A stretch of 64,000 bases of DNA from Agelaius tricolor (GCA_023055355.1 JALJCS010000024.1:6525501-6589500), one strand, 5' to 3'; shown: positions 27,785-40,899, numbered from the stretch's first letter. Notes: generated from the letters alone by a model not told the origin. A program made the numbers and translations.

Positions 27785-27891
27785 AATATCTACTAATTCT
27801 AATATTCACAGAAAAGCCACAAAGCTTTTTTCTAATTTTTCTAATTTTTTAATATCTACTAATTCTAATATTCACAGAAAAGCCACAAAGC
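27785..27891. repeat. Perfect 41-base direct duplication
   Basis: The 41 bases at 27785-27825 recur without a mismatch at 27851-27891, separated by a 25-base T-rich spacer that itself contains a CTAATTTTT repeat. No similarity to a known mobile element was recognised. Confidence 0.95.
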
Positions 27892-28257
27892 ACAGGCCCT
27901 TTCTGTACCCCCTGCAGCATCCCAATGTGATGTGCCACTTCTGCAGCAGCTGGAGCCATCATCACTCCTTCCCTCAGACCACAGCTAGGTCACACACATT
28001 ACAAGCCAACCCCAAAGACTCTGGTACTCATCAGCAGAAAGCAGCTTTCTTATCAGCTGTTTAGTTTTGTTTTTTTCATTTCTTTGAGGTGCTTTTTTTG
28101 TTTTCTTTGTTTTTTATGGGGGAAAGACAGAGTTATTTTTTCTTCCCTCCCCTTTATATTTTTCAGTTGTTACCCATTGAAGAGCAATGCTGAAAAAGTT
28201 ATTTTTTAATTGATCTTACATAGATTTTCCTCCATGCTAAATAGAAAGAATAACTGC

Positions 28258-28339
28258 AAAAAAAAACCCCAAAACCCCAACCCCCCAAAAAACAAACAAC
28301 AAAACCAAACAAAAAAAAACCAAAAAAAACCCCCCAAAA
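28258..28339. repeat. A/C-rich tract, G-run-rich on the ZFYVE28 sense strand
   Basis: The plus strand alternates A runs with C runs of four to six bases. On the minus strand, which is the sense strand of the surrounding intron, this reads as T runs with G runs of six, four and four near 28267-28286 and another of six at 28330-28335. Confidence 0.9.
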
Positions 28340-31086
28340 TCTAGCAAATTTTGATAAATAATGACCTCAAACTAACAATAACCATATAAGCTGTAATTCA
28401 CAGTTACAGAATCACTTGACTGACAGATGAATTCATCTGAAAACTTTTGTTTTTGTAACTTGGTTCTCATAAAAAGCAATTCACAACCTATTGGCAATGA
28501 ACAGAAACAGCACAACGCTCTCCACAGAGCACTCTCCCACGGCAGAGGGGCTCTCTCTGCCTCCACACTGGTGCCACCTCAGCTGACTCACTGAATGTGA
28601 GTGTCACTAGGGTGGCCACAGGGCACATGGCCCCAGAGAGTGACTCAGCAGCAGGGGGGCACAGCCGGTCCCATGCCCCCTTGCCTCAGGGGCTTCGTGC
28701 CCTCCCAACTGCTCACACTGAGATCTGCTGCACTGCAGCACACCCCCAAATAGTAACACTTGATTATGTAACAGCTTTTAACATTCAGACTGCTGTACAA
28801 ATGTAATTGCTTTAATCCTCATCACCCAGCTACAGTCAGTGTGTGGGGAGAAATCAGGAGAGGGACGTCTTGCACAAAATCAAAGCGGTGCAGCACTGAA
28901 GTGACATCTGAAATGGGGAACTCTGGGCCACCACCCCAAAGCCTTTCCTTCCAGCTGGCTGAAAATGGCCTTACACTGACTACAAACACCGAGCTGTGAG
29001 ACTTAGAAATCAAATGCAGTGCTGGAGTGCAGCTGCAGTGCTCACCCTGGCAGGAAGGATGAAGCCCTGGTTTGGTCTCTCTGAGCCCACAGAAGCTCCA
29101 GTGGATGCCATCCCGTGGTTCCCTTCCCCAGCCTCATCTCACTCAACCTTGGGAGCAGCCCCTGACTTACACACATCAACAACTGAGTCACTGTGCTTTT
29201 TATAGAACAGGCCATTGAAATACTCTCTGAAGAGCCCTCTCCTGAGGGGAAAAGCTTCCATGTGAGGAGCAGAGAGTGCCTTACACAGATTAAACCCCGA
29301 GCACGAGCCTGGAGCTGTGCTGGGAGCAGGGCAGCAGCACTGCACCCACAGGCTTTTTATGTTACACTCCTTCTCCAGGCTCTGCTGCTCCATCAGCTCT
29401 GCATGCTGCAGCAAATAGCAACATCCAGTCTCTAAAGCATTATCTGCCTGTGCTTCGGGGATTTGGACAAGGAAGGGAGGGAAAACCTTGTTCCTGGGCT
29501 AATTGGCCCAGTGCTTTATCATGCAATGAGAGTTTGGAGAAGTCTGCTGGGAAATGGATGAAGTCCACAGCACAAACATCAAAGAGGAGGAGGAAGGGAA
29601 GGAAGGGATTAATGAGACAGAATACAGATATAAATTTTAGAAGAAAACATGAAAAGCATGCACAGGAAAAAAAAAACAGAGAAATGAAGAGAAACAAGTA
29701 TTTAAATGAATAAAAAACAAGTTTAGAGAAAGGAAAAAGCACAAGATAAAATTAAGTAGCGTTAAGACTGAAAAAGACTCTTAACTATTCAAACATCTTG
29801 CATGACAATTTCTCATAAATCATGAAATTTTAGTCTTTTTATTTATTATGTAGCTTTTAGCATTCACCTTTACATGACTATGTAATGTCTACCTCATTAG
29901 CTAAAAAAAAATTTCTACTCCTAAAGTTAAAAGTCAGATAAATCCAAGGTGCTGGAGCTTTAAGAAAACCATAATCATGGAACAAAAAAAAAAAATCACA
30001 GACACTGTAAACTGTCAAAAAGAACACATTAATTTGGCATTAAATATGTGCATTAGACCTAATGCACTCCCATCTAATCTTAATCTTAGAAAACCAAGAA
30101 AATAATCTCTGTGTCTCAGAACACAAGAAGAAGAGAACATGGACCTGGTCTATCAGCTGTGATGACTGAAACATGAGCCCAGAAAGCTGAAGTTTTTTCT
30201 GTGGTGCTGAGACTCAAGAGACCAACGCAGAGAGAGAAACAACCCCAAAAGTTGTTGGAGCTTGCAGAAGGCCTAGGCCAGCCAATCTGTACTCTGGTAG
30301 GAAACAAATCAGAAGCAAGCACAGCACAACTCCCTGCTGAAGAGCAGCTGCTAAACCCTAAACTTGTGGTGTTTGTGTTACAGCCAGACAATTCAGAGAA
30401 AAGACCCCTTTCTGCATCTTTTGTTTTTATCAATTATTCCTAATGCAGAACTCCAACTGCAAGTTCCTCCTGCATTATATTTCAGAGCACATAATGTAAA
30501 ATAACCCTGATTACACCAAAGTGACCTGCAGAGTTCTGCTCCCAGCCTGTGGAACTGCCATGGCTGCAGTGTTACCCTCACTGCTGCCAAAAGGGTCAGC
30601 TGGGGCTGCTGGAGCTCTCTGATCAAAGCAGGATTGCAAATTCTCACAGTTTAAAGCACGGAAAGTTGAAAACTAAGGTGACTTGACTTTACCCCTCACT
30701 TCAACTGCCACAGTAAAATGAACCTTTTTTGTCCCTCATCACACCTGATTTTCCACGTCATTTTGGGCAATCTCTGACTTTGATGTAAGATTTCTACCAG
30801 GCAATTGTACCAAAGTAATTTTTCTCCTTGCTCAGAAGATTCAGTGCTGATTACAGCCAGCTTGACATTTTTCAAAAAAATAAATTTTTATGCTTAATAT
30901 AACTTGATGAAAATTTTGGGGCTACGGGAGAAGAGGTACAAACTTGTTAGCTTCAGCTCTGGTCAAATGGCTTTCTTAGGATGGAATTTCTGTGCAAATC
31001 TAGAAAGCTTTCACCAAGACACAGAGCTTTGCAAACTTGGGCTCAAGCCTCTGCTCTGCCTGATTCAGCATCACCTTGGAATGATG

Positions 31087-31187
31087 TCTTGTGTCCATTC
31101 TGTCCAGGTACATGATCAACAACTTATTCTTTGTTATTTCTTGTGTCCATTCTGTCCATGATCAACATGATCAACAACTTATTCTTT
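31087..31187. repeat. Local imperfect tandem duplication
   Basis: The 20-base block at 31087-31106 recurs exactly at 31139-31158. Each copy is followed by the CATGATCAAC...TTATTCTTT block, with small insertions between blocks. Confidence 0.9.
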
Positions 31188-32635
31188 GGGCAAAATAATT
31201 ATTTATAGAAAATGGAGCTACTCTCATAGAAAACACTGGTTCCCATTGAGATATGGGTCAAATCTTTACTTTAGATCAGATGGAGCAGAGAGACTTTAAT
31301 CTTCCATATAACCATCACTAGGAATATTCTCTTACCAATCTTTATAATATAGAGAAGTTGATAATGTAGATCAACATAAAAACATACCAGAACACTCAAA
31401 ACATGAATTTATTAGACAAAACCTAATCAAAATCCCAGTTATGACGTTACAGAGTTGAATAAGTCTGTTCTTTACAGTATTTAGGGGATGTTTTCCCATA
31501 AGTACTGCATGGAATTCTCAACAAGTTCCACATAGTGCCAACAAAGAGGGATAGTCTTTGAGAAGGGAAAAGGCTCTGAGCAAGTTCTTAAAGCCTAAGT
31601 CAGATTGAATTATTGCACTACAACCTAAAACCTGTAAGAATCCTGTAATTCTACATGCATGATTAAATATGTTCAGTTGATTATAAAACATTGCCTCCAT
31701 ATGGAAATTTGATTCCTCTCTCACACAGTGTAAGCAGAGCTGCTGAAAAAAGGAAAAAGTGAAAAGTTATGTGGACAGAACATGTTTGGCCACTGAAGTG
31801 TGCAACAGTTTAACTTCTTTCATTTACAAGGTGTTGCTGGTCATCATCATAAATAACAGAGTAACCACAGGCACAAAGAGGACAAAAGAAAAACTGAAGC
31901 ATTCAGCTGAGGCTGACAGCTATCTCTAGAGCCATGGTGATTAGATTCTGCACATACAGGAGCATGGGTGGGTTTTTCTGACCCAGGGACTTAAAATGCA
32001 ACAAGAACAAGAGCCTGAGCCTGCGAACTTCTGAGTTTTGCTTGTGCTGCTGGATAGAACGCAGTCAGAGCCCGTGACCAAACAGGAGTGGGTGAGATGG
32101 CAAGGGATCAGGGAGAAATAGTGTGTGCTGTGAAGCAAACAGATGCTAACACTACTTGGCACAAGCAGATATTTGTACTGGCAGCCACAGCAAATCCATT
32201 ATGTCTGCAGTTTTTAGTAGGTGGTAGCAAGCAAGGCAGTTCTGTGCAGATGCTAGAGGGATAAGGAGTGAAGATGCAGGTATGGCTGCAGAGACAGCTG
32301 AGATGCTACAGCAAATATTTTCATGGAGCACCAACAGCTTCATAATGCTTGCTGGCTTCCTTGAGAAAAATCTTCAGATTTCTAGATATCTCATGCTTAT
32401 GCTAGGACAAGAAGTATAACTAACTTTCTTAGCTTGCCTTTAACTTCATGAAATGGATAATTTAAAATATTCACATTTCTCTCAGTTGTAACAGCTCATT
32501 CCTCATGACTAACAAGTTATCCCAAAATACATGTACAGTAAAACTCAGATTTGCCCACCTTTAGTATTAAAATCATCAAACTCACAAGGATAAATGTAAT
32601 GCTCCCAAATATGGTGAGCAGGGTCACACTTATGC

Positions 32636-32679
32636 TTTATCGAATTAACAAACTGATAAATGTTTGTTAATTTGATAAA
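32636..32679. repeat. 18-base inverted repeat with 8-base loop
   Basis: The arm 32636-32653 is the reverse complement of 32662-32679 except at one position, 32642 against 32673. That position is a G-T wobble on the plus strand and a mismatch on the minus strand. The inner 11 pairs are perfect. The loop is eight bases, 32654-32661. It lies in a ZFYVE28 intron. Confidence 0.92.
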
Positions 32680-35600
32680 AAAGTTAAGAAGTTACTCTGT
32701 GTGTGCACACCTATATATACACATGGGAATCTGCTAATCAAATACAAAGCAAGTTCTCTGTTAGGGCTAGAAATATGATGCCAGATGCATAAATGGCAGA
32801 AAGACACCAAACTTCTTCCCCAGTGTTTGGTGTTTCTAAAGCTGTACTGGATATTAAGAATGACACAGCTCTATCCTGATCAGGGATGCATTGACACTGC
32901 GTTAAATATGAGCAATTTTCTTACCTTTTCAAGGTTTCCTTTACATTGTGTGTGACCCATGCTGCCCACTCTCAGTCAGCTCTCATCCAGCTGTGGTTTG
33001 TCCAAGCTGGAGCTCAAGAACTTCCCAGCAAGGTTGTTCCTGTGCTGATTTGTAGCTCACCAGGGCACAGGGAGAAAGGCAGTCCCATGGAAGTTCCAGC
33101 ACACGGGCCCTGTCTGCTGTTACTGCAATTCAGAGACCAACTTTTTTGCCCAGTTGTAGCCTGCCACTACAATTTGCTTTGAGTTTATACACAGAATTTT
33201 GTACTACACTTGCCATCACTTCCATCATATAACCAGGACAAGAAATTTTACTGTATTTAAAAAATACTTATTGAATATTGCATAAATTAATATTCTACCA
33301 TAGGAAAATAAAACTGTTTTACACTCTCTCCCTATAAATATACATAATTTTTTAATACTTCATGAAGTACAAATGTATATACTTCCTTGACAAAAATCTT
33401 AGAGCATTAGGACACCAAAGATTAACATACAGACCATTGGCTTAGGCTTTTGTTTTGGAATGCCAATTAATCTGTAGTTTATTGTATTTCAACCTTCAGA
33501 AGGTCACAGGATTTAACTCTTAAACCCTTGCCAATGTCAGTTGGCTCATAATAAACATTCATATTTGTTTTATGTCCTAGACCAGCTGGTGGGTTTTATA
33601 TACAATGAGAATGAGAAGTCTGACAAAAACAAGTGATTCATCTTCATAATGTGAGTAGAGGCTAAAACCTTCAGTACAATCTTAAGGCCATTTATTTGTC
33701 CAGGTTGCTGAGCTCGCTTTCCATTTTTGGGTTTTTTTAATACCATTGATTGAATACAATCTAAAACATTTGCTACATTCAGTTAGAGGGATTTATGTGA
33801 TAATAGGGAAGAGCTTTCCTGGCAGGTAGCTGGCTGGACCTTCTCAATTTGACAGATACTCTGCCACAATGGCAGAAGGGAAGAGCTATGATGTGCTCCT
33901 TGGCTTTCAATTGTTTTCACTTTCAGTTGAAATAATTGAGTGACCTGAGGTATAGAACTGACGTACAAAAAAGGAATTAATTAACTTTGATGCAGTGCTC
34001 TCAGTCTTTGTGTTGAATCCCCTTACAGTGATAACTGTGGTGTATTTCTGTACTCCTGTTGATGGCCCCTGGCCCAGATTTGGCCTGAAGGACAAACCCA
34101 CCAAACTCACTGCAAGAAACAGGGAACAATGTTCAAGCAGCAAAAGTTGCCTTATCCACCAGACATCTTCCACCTGCACCCAAACATCACCCAAACAACA
34201 CCCAGGGCCTCTTCTTTCTACGCTGGCCAGCAAAAACAAGACACATGAGAGGTGCTGTAAGGGGGAAAAGGCACATGGCTGCTGAGGTTAAAATCTTGGT
34301 GGGAGTTTATGCCTCATGCTGGATGCCTTAGGGATGGCAAAACCATGTATCCCATTAGCTGTCCCTGCATACCTCAGCAGCAAAAGTCTGTACAGTGTTG
34401 CCAGCCATGACAACTTGTCACCTGAAGGGACAGGGATTTTGCATATATTGGAGGTGAGGGGTGTTTCTAAAGTTCCCATAAATTCAGCAAATTGTCCCAC
34501 TTCAGATGCCCTTTTTAGTAGCCTTCCTGTGACTTCTTGTGTTTGGAAGGTGGAGCTTATCTCCATACTCCTCAACATCCTGTGTCTCTTTGGGATACAT
34601 AAAATTCCTGCCCATCAGGAATGGAGCCAAGTAACACCAGACTACACTCTTCAGGTTACACAGCCAGAAGAGCTGCACTGGTTTGTAGATATTTACACAT
34701 AAGCCAAGGAAGGCTCTCAGAGAAGGCCTGCAAGGAGACTGGTGCAGGCATGGCCAAACCCCCCAGTGAGCCTGTGTGAGCCCCAAAAACAGAGTACCTG
34801 CAGGAGACCCTGCTAATTGGCTTGGTTTAGAGGATGTTAGCATGGGACACTATTGGCCAAGGCAGCCAATTTCATCCTGGTATCCACATCTACCTTATTC
34901 CAAAGGGACTTGCTTATCCCACAAAGATTTGCTTTCTACCATGCAGACACACATAACTTCAACAAAAGCAACCCCCTGCCTGCACTTTATTCCAGAATAG
35001 CAGGTGTTTTATCTCATATGCTATAAATACCACATATCTGGTTCTATTCACTTAGGGCAGGGACATAACTGATTGACACTGCCTGGGTGCTGCAGGCTGT
35101 TTTGAACCTCCAAAGATTCCCCTTTACTGTGATGGCCAGAACATCACCTAAGTACCCAGACCATGGTCCTCTTATTTCAGTAAATAACATCCCAACTCAC
35201 TTCTCCAAACATGAACCATTCCCCATGCCAATAGCAGCTGCCATGAAAGGCTGAAGAACCTTAAAAGCTGAACAACATACCAGGGGAAAAAAGAAATGAC
35301 TTTGCTGTGACAAAATGCACATCCACTGTGAGAGGATTATGCAGCGTCCTGCAGTTCAGAATAACTGGTTTTCAAGTTCTGTAAGTCAAATTCACCGACA
35401 GCATTAGCATTGATCCAAAACAAAAGACAAAGAATTGAAGTGGTAGAGAAGGAATAATCTTGCACTCTTTTGCAATACAGCCCATACATGGTAAGGATTT
35501 TGCTTAAAGATTTGTTCCTTCCTGCACCTTCTGTGACATTCTGAATTACAGCACAATAGAAAAATCAATTAAAATGACTACTGAATAGTTCTTTATCTGC

Positions 35601-36944
35601 CTCCAAATCATCTTCCTCCAGAAGAGATAATATTTCTACAGTGCATTATACATGAATTAGCCCTGCTGTTCTAAATAGATTAGATCCTTTAGCCTGCAGC
35701 TTCAGAAGAAGGGTAAGCAAGCAATCCATGGGTTTTATATAAGCACAAAATAAGTTATAAATATGTAGTATTTATCTAAAATCTAATCTTTAAGAGCTCT
35801 TTTTTTCCCTCTGTGATTTCTGATCTTTATTACAAATGACACGAACCAATATTTCTTTTCTGTTGGTCACCACCCTCCACATTCAAGCAGAGGCACACAC
35901 TGCTTTATCACCCAGCTCTGTCATCCTGCATTCCAAACCTCTCACTGGAAGGACAGTAGTGTATGTGGACAAATATATACCAATACATCAAAGTTTTAAA
36001 GCACGAGGAAATTACTACACACTTGAGTTTCTGGGAAGCTCAGAGACAGTTTCATAGCTGATGGTTGTCTTGTACTTCTCACTTGACCACAGACATATTA
36101 TGGCTCTGGTAATTGGGCTCCTGGTGTGCTGAAACCACCACTTAGCCTTGAAGATCAAAGCTGATTGCTTTCTTGTTTGCTCCATCTCATATATCTCTTT
36201 TTTTATTCTTTGACTGCAAGTGCTCTGATATCTTTTAATCCATTTTTTATACTGAGTTTGTCAGAATAGGACTTGAGCACATAACTAACTCTGAAGAAGC
36301 TCAGATTAATAAAAGAGAAACAACTCATGAGCTTTCAGAATACTTGAACCTCAACCGAAACTTGGAGACTTTACATGCATTTTTCATTCTTACCATGTAC
36401 TCAGGGAGATTTGTGCAACCTCAGCAGACTTACCTAAAGCTATCATTTTCTTTGAAATTATATGGTGAAGAATGTGAAAATATTAGCCAAAATATCTTGA
36501 TCAAAGACAAAAGTAAAGAAAACATGAAAGGTACTCCTACCTTGGGATAAAGCAGCACATCCACATGCAGCAAACGATACAAAAACCCTCTCAAGATTTG
36601 GCTGAGACCTTACTTAGGGCTTTGCATCTCACACAGCCCTCAGAAACTCATCAGATGTAACATCATACACTGTATTAAAGCCTTTACTATACAGACCCTT
36701 TCTGCACTGATACAGAGCAATTCATAGTGAATCTGAGCATTTGTGGATAAGAGTTTCACGAGGCTGTTAGAAAAAACCTGAAAGAAATATGCTCAGTTTA
36801 CCTTCTGGTTTTGTCTCTAAACCAGCATGACAACATTTTATACTCACTTTCCAGAGCCAAACATTAAAAGACTTTTCATTTTAATGATCACTTTTTTAAT
36901 ACATCAGTGTTGTCTCATTTTAATTCTTAGAAAAAAGAAAATAC

Positions 36945-37049
36945 CTTCAAAGTCCCCATCTCTGGCTTTTGCTGCAAGTTCTGAGGATGATATACTTTCT
37001 TGACATAAAGCACAGTCTTCCAATGCTGCATTCCTTAAACCATGATTAA
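36945..37049 (-). CDS. ZFYVE28: ZFYVE28 exon: conserved Cys-containing linker before FYVE
   Basis: The exon is 105 bases. It takes one base from the previous exon to complete a Val codon, adds 34 codons and leaves one G for the following Asp. The translation includes [14 protein letters not shown] and [15 protein letters not shown], a segment I recognise as the conserved stretch just upstream of the FYVE finger in vertebrate ZFYVE28. The acceptor TTGTTTTACAG and donor AAG|GTATTT are both good. The first residues (VNHG) differ from the VTQT I remember in the mammalian protein, which is plausible divergence at an exon edge. Its specific function is not established. It probably forms part of the folded C-terminal region with the preceding exons. 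Confidence 0.95.
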
Positions 37050-38607
37050 CTGTAAAACAATTCAAAAAATACTCATATTTTTCCAATTTTCACTTTAAAG
37101 ATTCATGTTAGAACTTCTGGGATTAGACCACAGTAGCACCTTCTTAGACTTCTTGCTTTTTCTCTACCCTGACACAAACAGGGACTTAACAAGTCTCCTA
37201 TTCTACTTTGGGATGACAACAGAAATGAAAGATGCTGTTATTACAGGACATGCAGTCTTCTTCCTTCTGCTAGTTTAGCTGCACCTACATTTTATTTCCC
37301 AATTCTTAACTTGGATCCTTTAAGACAAGTAGATTTTGAGAACAATGAGAGAGTCCCAAGGTGAATCACACACATCAAATCAAACATATCAAAGAGAAAC
37401 TTCACCGCAAAACTCCTATTTTTTCGCTCATTTTGTTTATGCTTGCTTTTGTCAATACCAACTTTTTTTAATGCAAGAGTTCATCCATTAGAAATTACAT
37501 CCATCCAAGTACTATTGATTAATATATATTTCTCAGTGATAGTTCTTTACATCTCCAGTTTCCTTATTACTCTTATTTGAAGGTTCAGGAGCTCTTGTGT
37601 TCTCTTTCTAGCAATTCTGTCTAACCCCATTTATTTTAATTTTTTTTAACAATAAAAAAAGCCAGTCTATTTTCACATCATGACAGGCTGCCACCATAAA
37701 ACTGTTGTGGAAGTTTCAGCCAAAAGGAACAGAAGACTGTAATGCATGTTGTGCATTATCCCACTGCAGAATTGGGACTGAAGTGTAGGTTTTTTCTGCT
37801 GACTTGATCCAACTTTTTAACTAAGTGTTTCACATAAAAAACTCAATGCTTTTAAATGAAACTGGGAGAAAGAAAAAGTTTTCAATCTGGAGGAAAGGAA
37901 GTAGGAAAATAAAAAGAGCTCTGGTCACTTTCAGGTGCTGGTATTTCTAATGATAACAAAGGACAAAGATAATTGCAGCCTTGCTGGGATGACACTGTTA
38001 TTCTTAGATAAGTTAGCAGATTTGCCACTCAGAAAAGAAAATGTTCACAGAGTAAAAAAAAATCTTTTGTTGGTTTATGATCTAGCTCTGGTTCCATTAC
38101 TTTAATTATCTAGAAGTGAAATGTGGTATTTTTCTGTTTTGAAGCCAAATTCTTCAATTTGTTCAAGAGAGGACAGATTTCAGCATCTTACTGAGCATTC
38201 CCATCTTAGAGTCTGTTCTTTGGTAACTTAAAATGTACCCAGTTTTTTTCTGGGGAGGGGGAATCTACAAAGTCCAAACCCTGCATAAATCATGGGCTAT
38301 AAACTCTATGGGCTACAAACACTGTGCTGCTGTTAAATAAATGAATATGGAAACAGCAGATGAACTCTGAAGACTTGAACTCTTTAGTAATTTGCCTTAA
38401 GACAAACTCCTATGTTCCTAAACAAGACTTCATCCTGTTTACAGTCTGTTTCCACGACTCCTTTTAAACTTAGGTGAAATCACTGTACAGTGAATCCTGT
38501 CAAAAAGATAACAATATGTTGGGGGAATTTGTGTCTAATAGGTTATGGATTCCCACTGGGCTACCAGCAGAAATGCTTTAGAGAAAACAAATGTTTAGAT
38601 CTTTTAC
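37050..38607 (-). other. ZFYVE28: ZFYVE28 intron of 1.56 kb
   Basis: A phase-1 intron starting GTAAAA and ending TTTTACAG on the minus strand. It is AT-rich. No repeat or other gene is apparent. Confidence 0.9.
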
Positions 38608-38724
38608 CTTTTTTCTGCTTTTCCTTGTCTTCTGTTTCAGGTTTGGTTGCCATAACTTCAAACAAGGTCTTTAGGATACTTCTCAGATCACTAGCATAGT
38701 TTGTCTGCAGCTGGTCAGCAACAC
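38608..38724 (-). CDS. ZFYVE28: ZFYVE28 exon: conserved helical segment VADQLQTNY
   Basis: The exon is 117 bases. Two bases complete the Gly codon opened by the previous exon, 38 codons follow (beginning [15 protein letters not shown], ending DKEKQKK) and one G is left over. The sequence is near-identical to the vertebrate ZFYVE28 family as I remember it, and it looks amphipathic and helical with a charged Lys/Glu tail. The donor AAG|GTAAAA is good. The acceptor, CAAACTCTAAG, has a weak pyrimidine tract, but phase and protein match leave little doubt. A plus-strand open frame over the same bases is a shadow. Confidence 0.96.
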
Positions 38725-39302
38725 CTTAGAGTTTGAGAAAATGGGTAAATCAATTCTAGACTGTTACACCATCCTTTAAAAAAGTATTTAAATCTGCCTG
38801 TTAGTATCAGTAATGGTCTCACTTATTTTAAGGGGATCACTTGCTCACATTAGGAATAAAAATTGAACACCTGATTAAATTGATTAAACTGACTCTCCTT
38901 AACGGCCAAGTTACATTCAGGTTTTTATGCCACTGGCAAGCCAATACATATATTCCATATCCTTTGGCAGGAAATACTGAGAGATTCATTTTGCATGAAA
39001 ACAGAATGCTAAGTCAAATTTCATTCCTTGAACACAACAGGGCATCACCAGGGAAAAATCAAACCTGATATAAATCCAAATTCTTCAACAGTACAGGTCC
39101 AAGATGTCAGCATCTCTGATTCTCCAAGTTCCAAACAGGTAACAGGTCCTTCGAAACCAGACTGCAACTTAGGCCCCAAAACCAGAGTTTTCCTGAAACT
39201 TCATCTCTAGTCCATTCTACCACAACTTGATGTGCAAAAACTCAAAAAAATTAAACCAAAAACCCCCTGAAAAAGAGTTTAATAATTCAGTGATTCTCAT
39301 AC
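38725..39302 (-). other. ZFYVE28: ZFYVE28 intron of 0.58 kb
   Basis: A short phase-1 intron from GTATGAG to ACTCTAAG on the minus strand. It contains nothing else I can identify. Confidence 0.9.
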
Positions 39303-39457
39303 CTGAGATACAGACAAAAAGGCGGTGAATAAGATCGTTACTGCCATGAAATCTAGATCTGATCTTCTCTCTTGTGGCAATTTTGGCAGCCTGCAAAGCC
39401 AGCTGGATTTCTTCCTGATCAATGTCATCAGATGAACAAGAACTTGTCATTAAACTG
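39303..39457 (-). CDS. ZFYVE28: ZFYVE28 exon: acidic-serine start and [11 protein letters not shown] core
   Basis: The exon is 155 bases. One base completes a Ser codon, then 51 codons run from [16 protein letters not shown] through [20 protein letters not shown] to CIS, leaving one G. The [11 protein letters not shown]...[11 protein letters not shown] core is strongly conserved in vertebrate ZFYVE28 and identifies the gene. The serine and acidic start is typical of the end of the variable middle region. The donor is CAG|GTATGAG. The acceptor is a tandem ACAGCAG, so splicing at the second AG would begin the exon at 39454 and drop one Ser without shifting the frame. The entry phase (two bases before) matches the exit phase of the exon at 53391-53495. 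Confidence 0.95.
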
Positions 39458-40899
39458 CTGTCAGAGAAAAAAATAATGTAAAGGAAAGTAATGTAAATCT
39501 TCACTCAGTTGTTCAGGATGTTCAGCAAATCCTAAAGGATTTATGACTCAGGCAAGACTCTATAGTAGCAGAACTAATTGCTGTAAATTCTTATTGAAGT
39601 TAATCAGCACACAACCAATCACCAGCACGTTTGATTTTCACTCTGTAACAGCTGCAAAAAAACTTGAAGCAGAAAATCACTTGTCTGTATTTTACTGCAT
39701 TTTTCCTTAGCTGTTACAAAGTGCTGCACCATTTTTCATATTAACTTCTTCTAAAAGCTCAATCCTGAGACCATAACTCCACCAAAAATCCTGAAGGGGA
39801 ATATCAACCTAAAAATGTGAAGGTCAGTTCTGAAGTCAACTTAGAAATTTACGAATATGGAAATTATCTGAAAAAAAGACAGAAATTCTGAATTATGTTA
39901 CCTTAATATAGCAAGAACAGAATCTAAATATAACTTCACCCAAAAAAATGGAAAGAGCAGCAATAAAATATGATTTACACAGTAGAGGTAGGTTAATTCC
40001 CTTATAAATGTAACATTAGAAATAGCTGAAATGTCAAACTATTGTGAAGAATGGCTCATCAACTCTAAAGAGATTTAAATGTGCCACCAAATATCTACTC
40101 AAACTTTTAATTTTTTTTTAAAAAACCAGATGCCAGACATTCCCACACTTTCACCACCACCACCACTTTTCTCTTACAAAGAAGCAGCTTGAAACAACCT
40201 GAGACAGCAGAGAAGCCTTGGAGAGAATCTTCAAATATCAGGAATTACCTTAAATATTTGTAAATCAAGATGTTTAAAATAGGAAGCACTTCGGGAAAAG
40301 CAGCACTTTGCCCCTAAATACTCTTAAATGGGACTAGAGCACAGGATGTAACTACACTGAAGTCCTAAGGATTCACTGTGCTGACCAGGAGACAGGAGCC
40401 TTCTTATTTGACTGCATTCAAGTCAGAGGAAACATAAAACCATTTTTCTCCACATACTGGAAAGAAATTAATATAGCAATTATCAAAAAACTATACTATT
40501 TTACTTAAAATCATACTTTTGATGTCCACAACTCCAACACTCTTTACAGACAGCTACTGTGTTAAGAGTTACTAACTGCATGTATAAGTAGAATATATAA
40601 CAAAAAAGTAATTTCTAACACTAACATTTCTAATTTGAGTTCAGTCTACTTTTTTCAGGTACAGAAACATTCACCATCTTGCAGATCCTGTCCTTATGGC
40701 AGTATGCATGAATAGTTATTTTGGGAGAAGACACATAGGTAACATCACTATTTATAACAAGATTTTATAGGATATAGTTTTCAAATTCTACCTGTAAGCT
40801 CCACAGGTAATCCTTTGAAATATAAAAAAGAAATAATTATGCCACCCAATCTCAAAAGTCCTAGGAAAAGAGACTGAAAATAAGTAAGTACTGGAGATT

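Larger units (their letters stand above)
25746..36944 (-). other. ZFYVE28: ZFYVE28 intron of 11.2 kb
   Basis: This phase-1 intron starts GTATTT and ends TGCCAG. It contains a perfect 41-base direct duplication (27785-27825 and 27851-27891), an A/C tract at 28258-28339, a local duplication at 31087-31187 and a long inverted repeat at 32636-32679. No additional exon is supportable. Open frames such as 34316-34702 (plus) and 25859-26254 (minus) have no recognisable domain. Confidence 0.85.

Noticed and set aside
32636..32679. MicroRNA precursor
   Set aside because: The stem is 18 pairs with only a weak extension, shorter than a usual precursor stem; small-RNA evidence would be needed.
38490..38699. 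Plus-strand 69-codon frame
   Set aside because: It is the reverse-strand shadow of the ZFYVE28 exon at 38608-38724.
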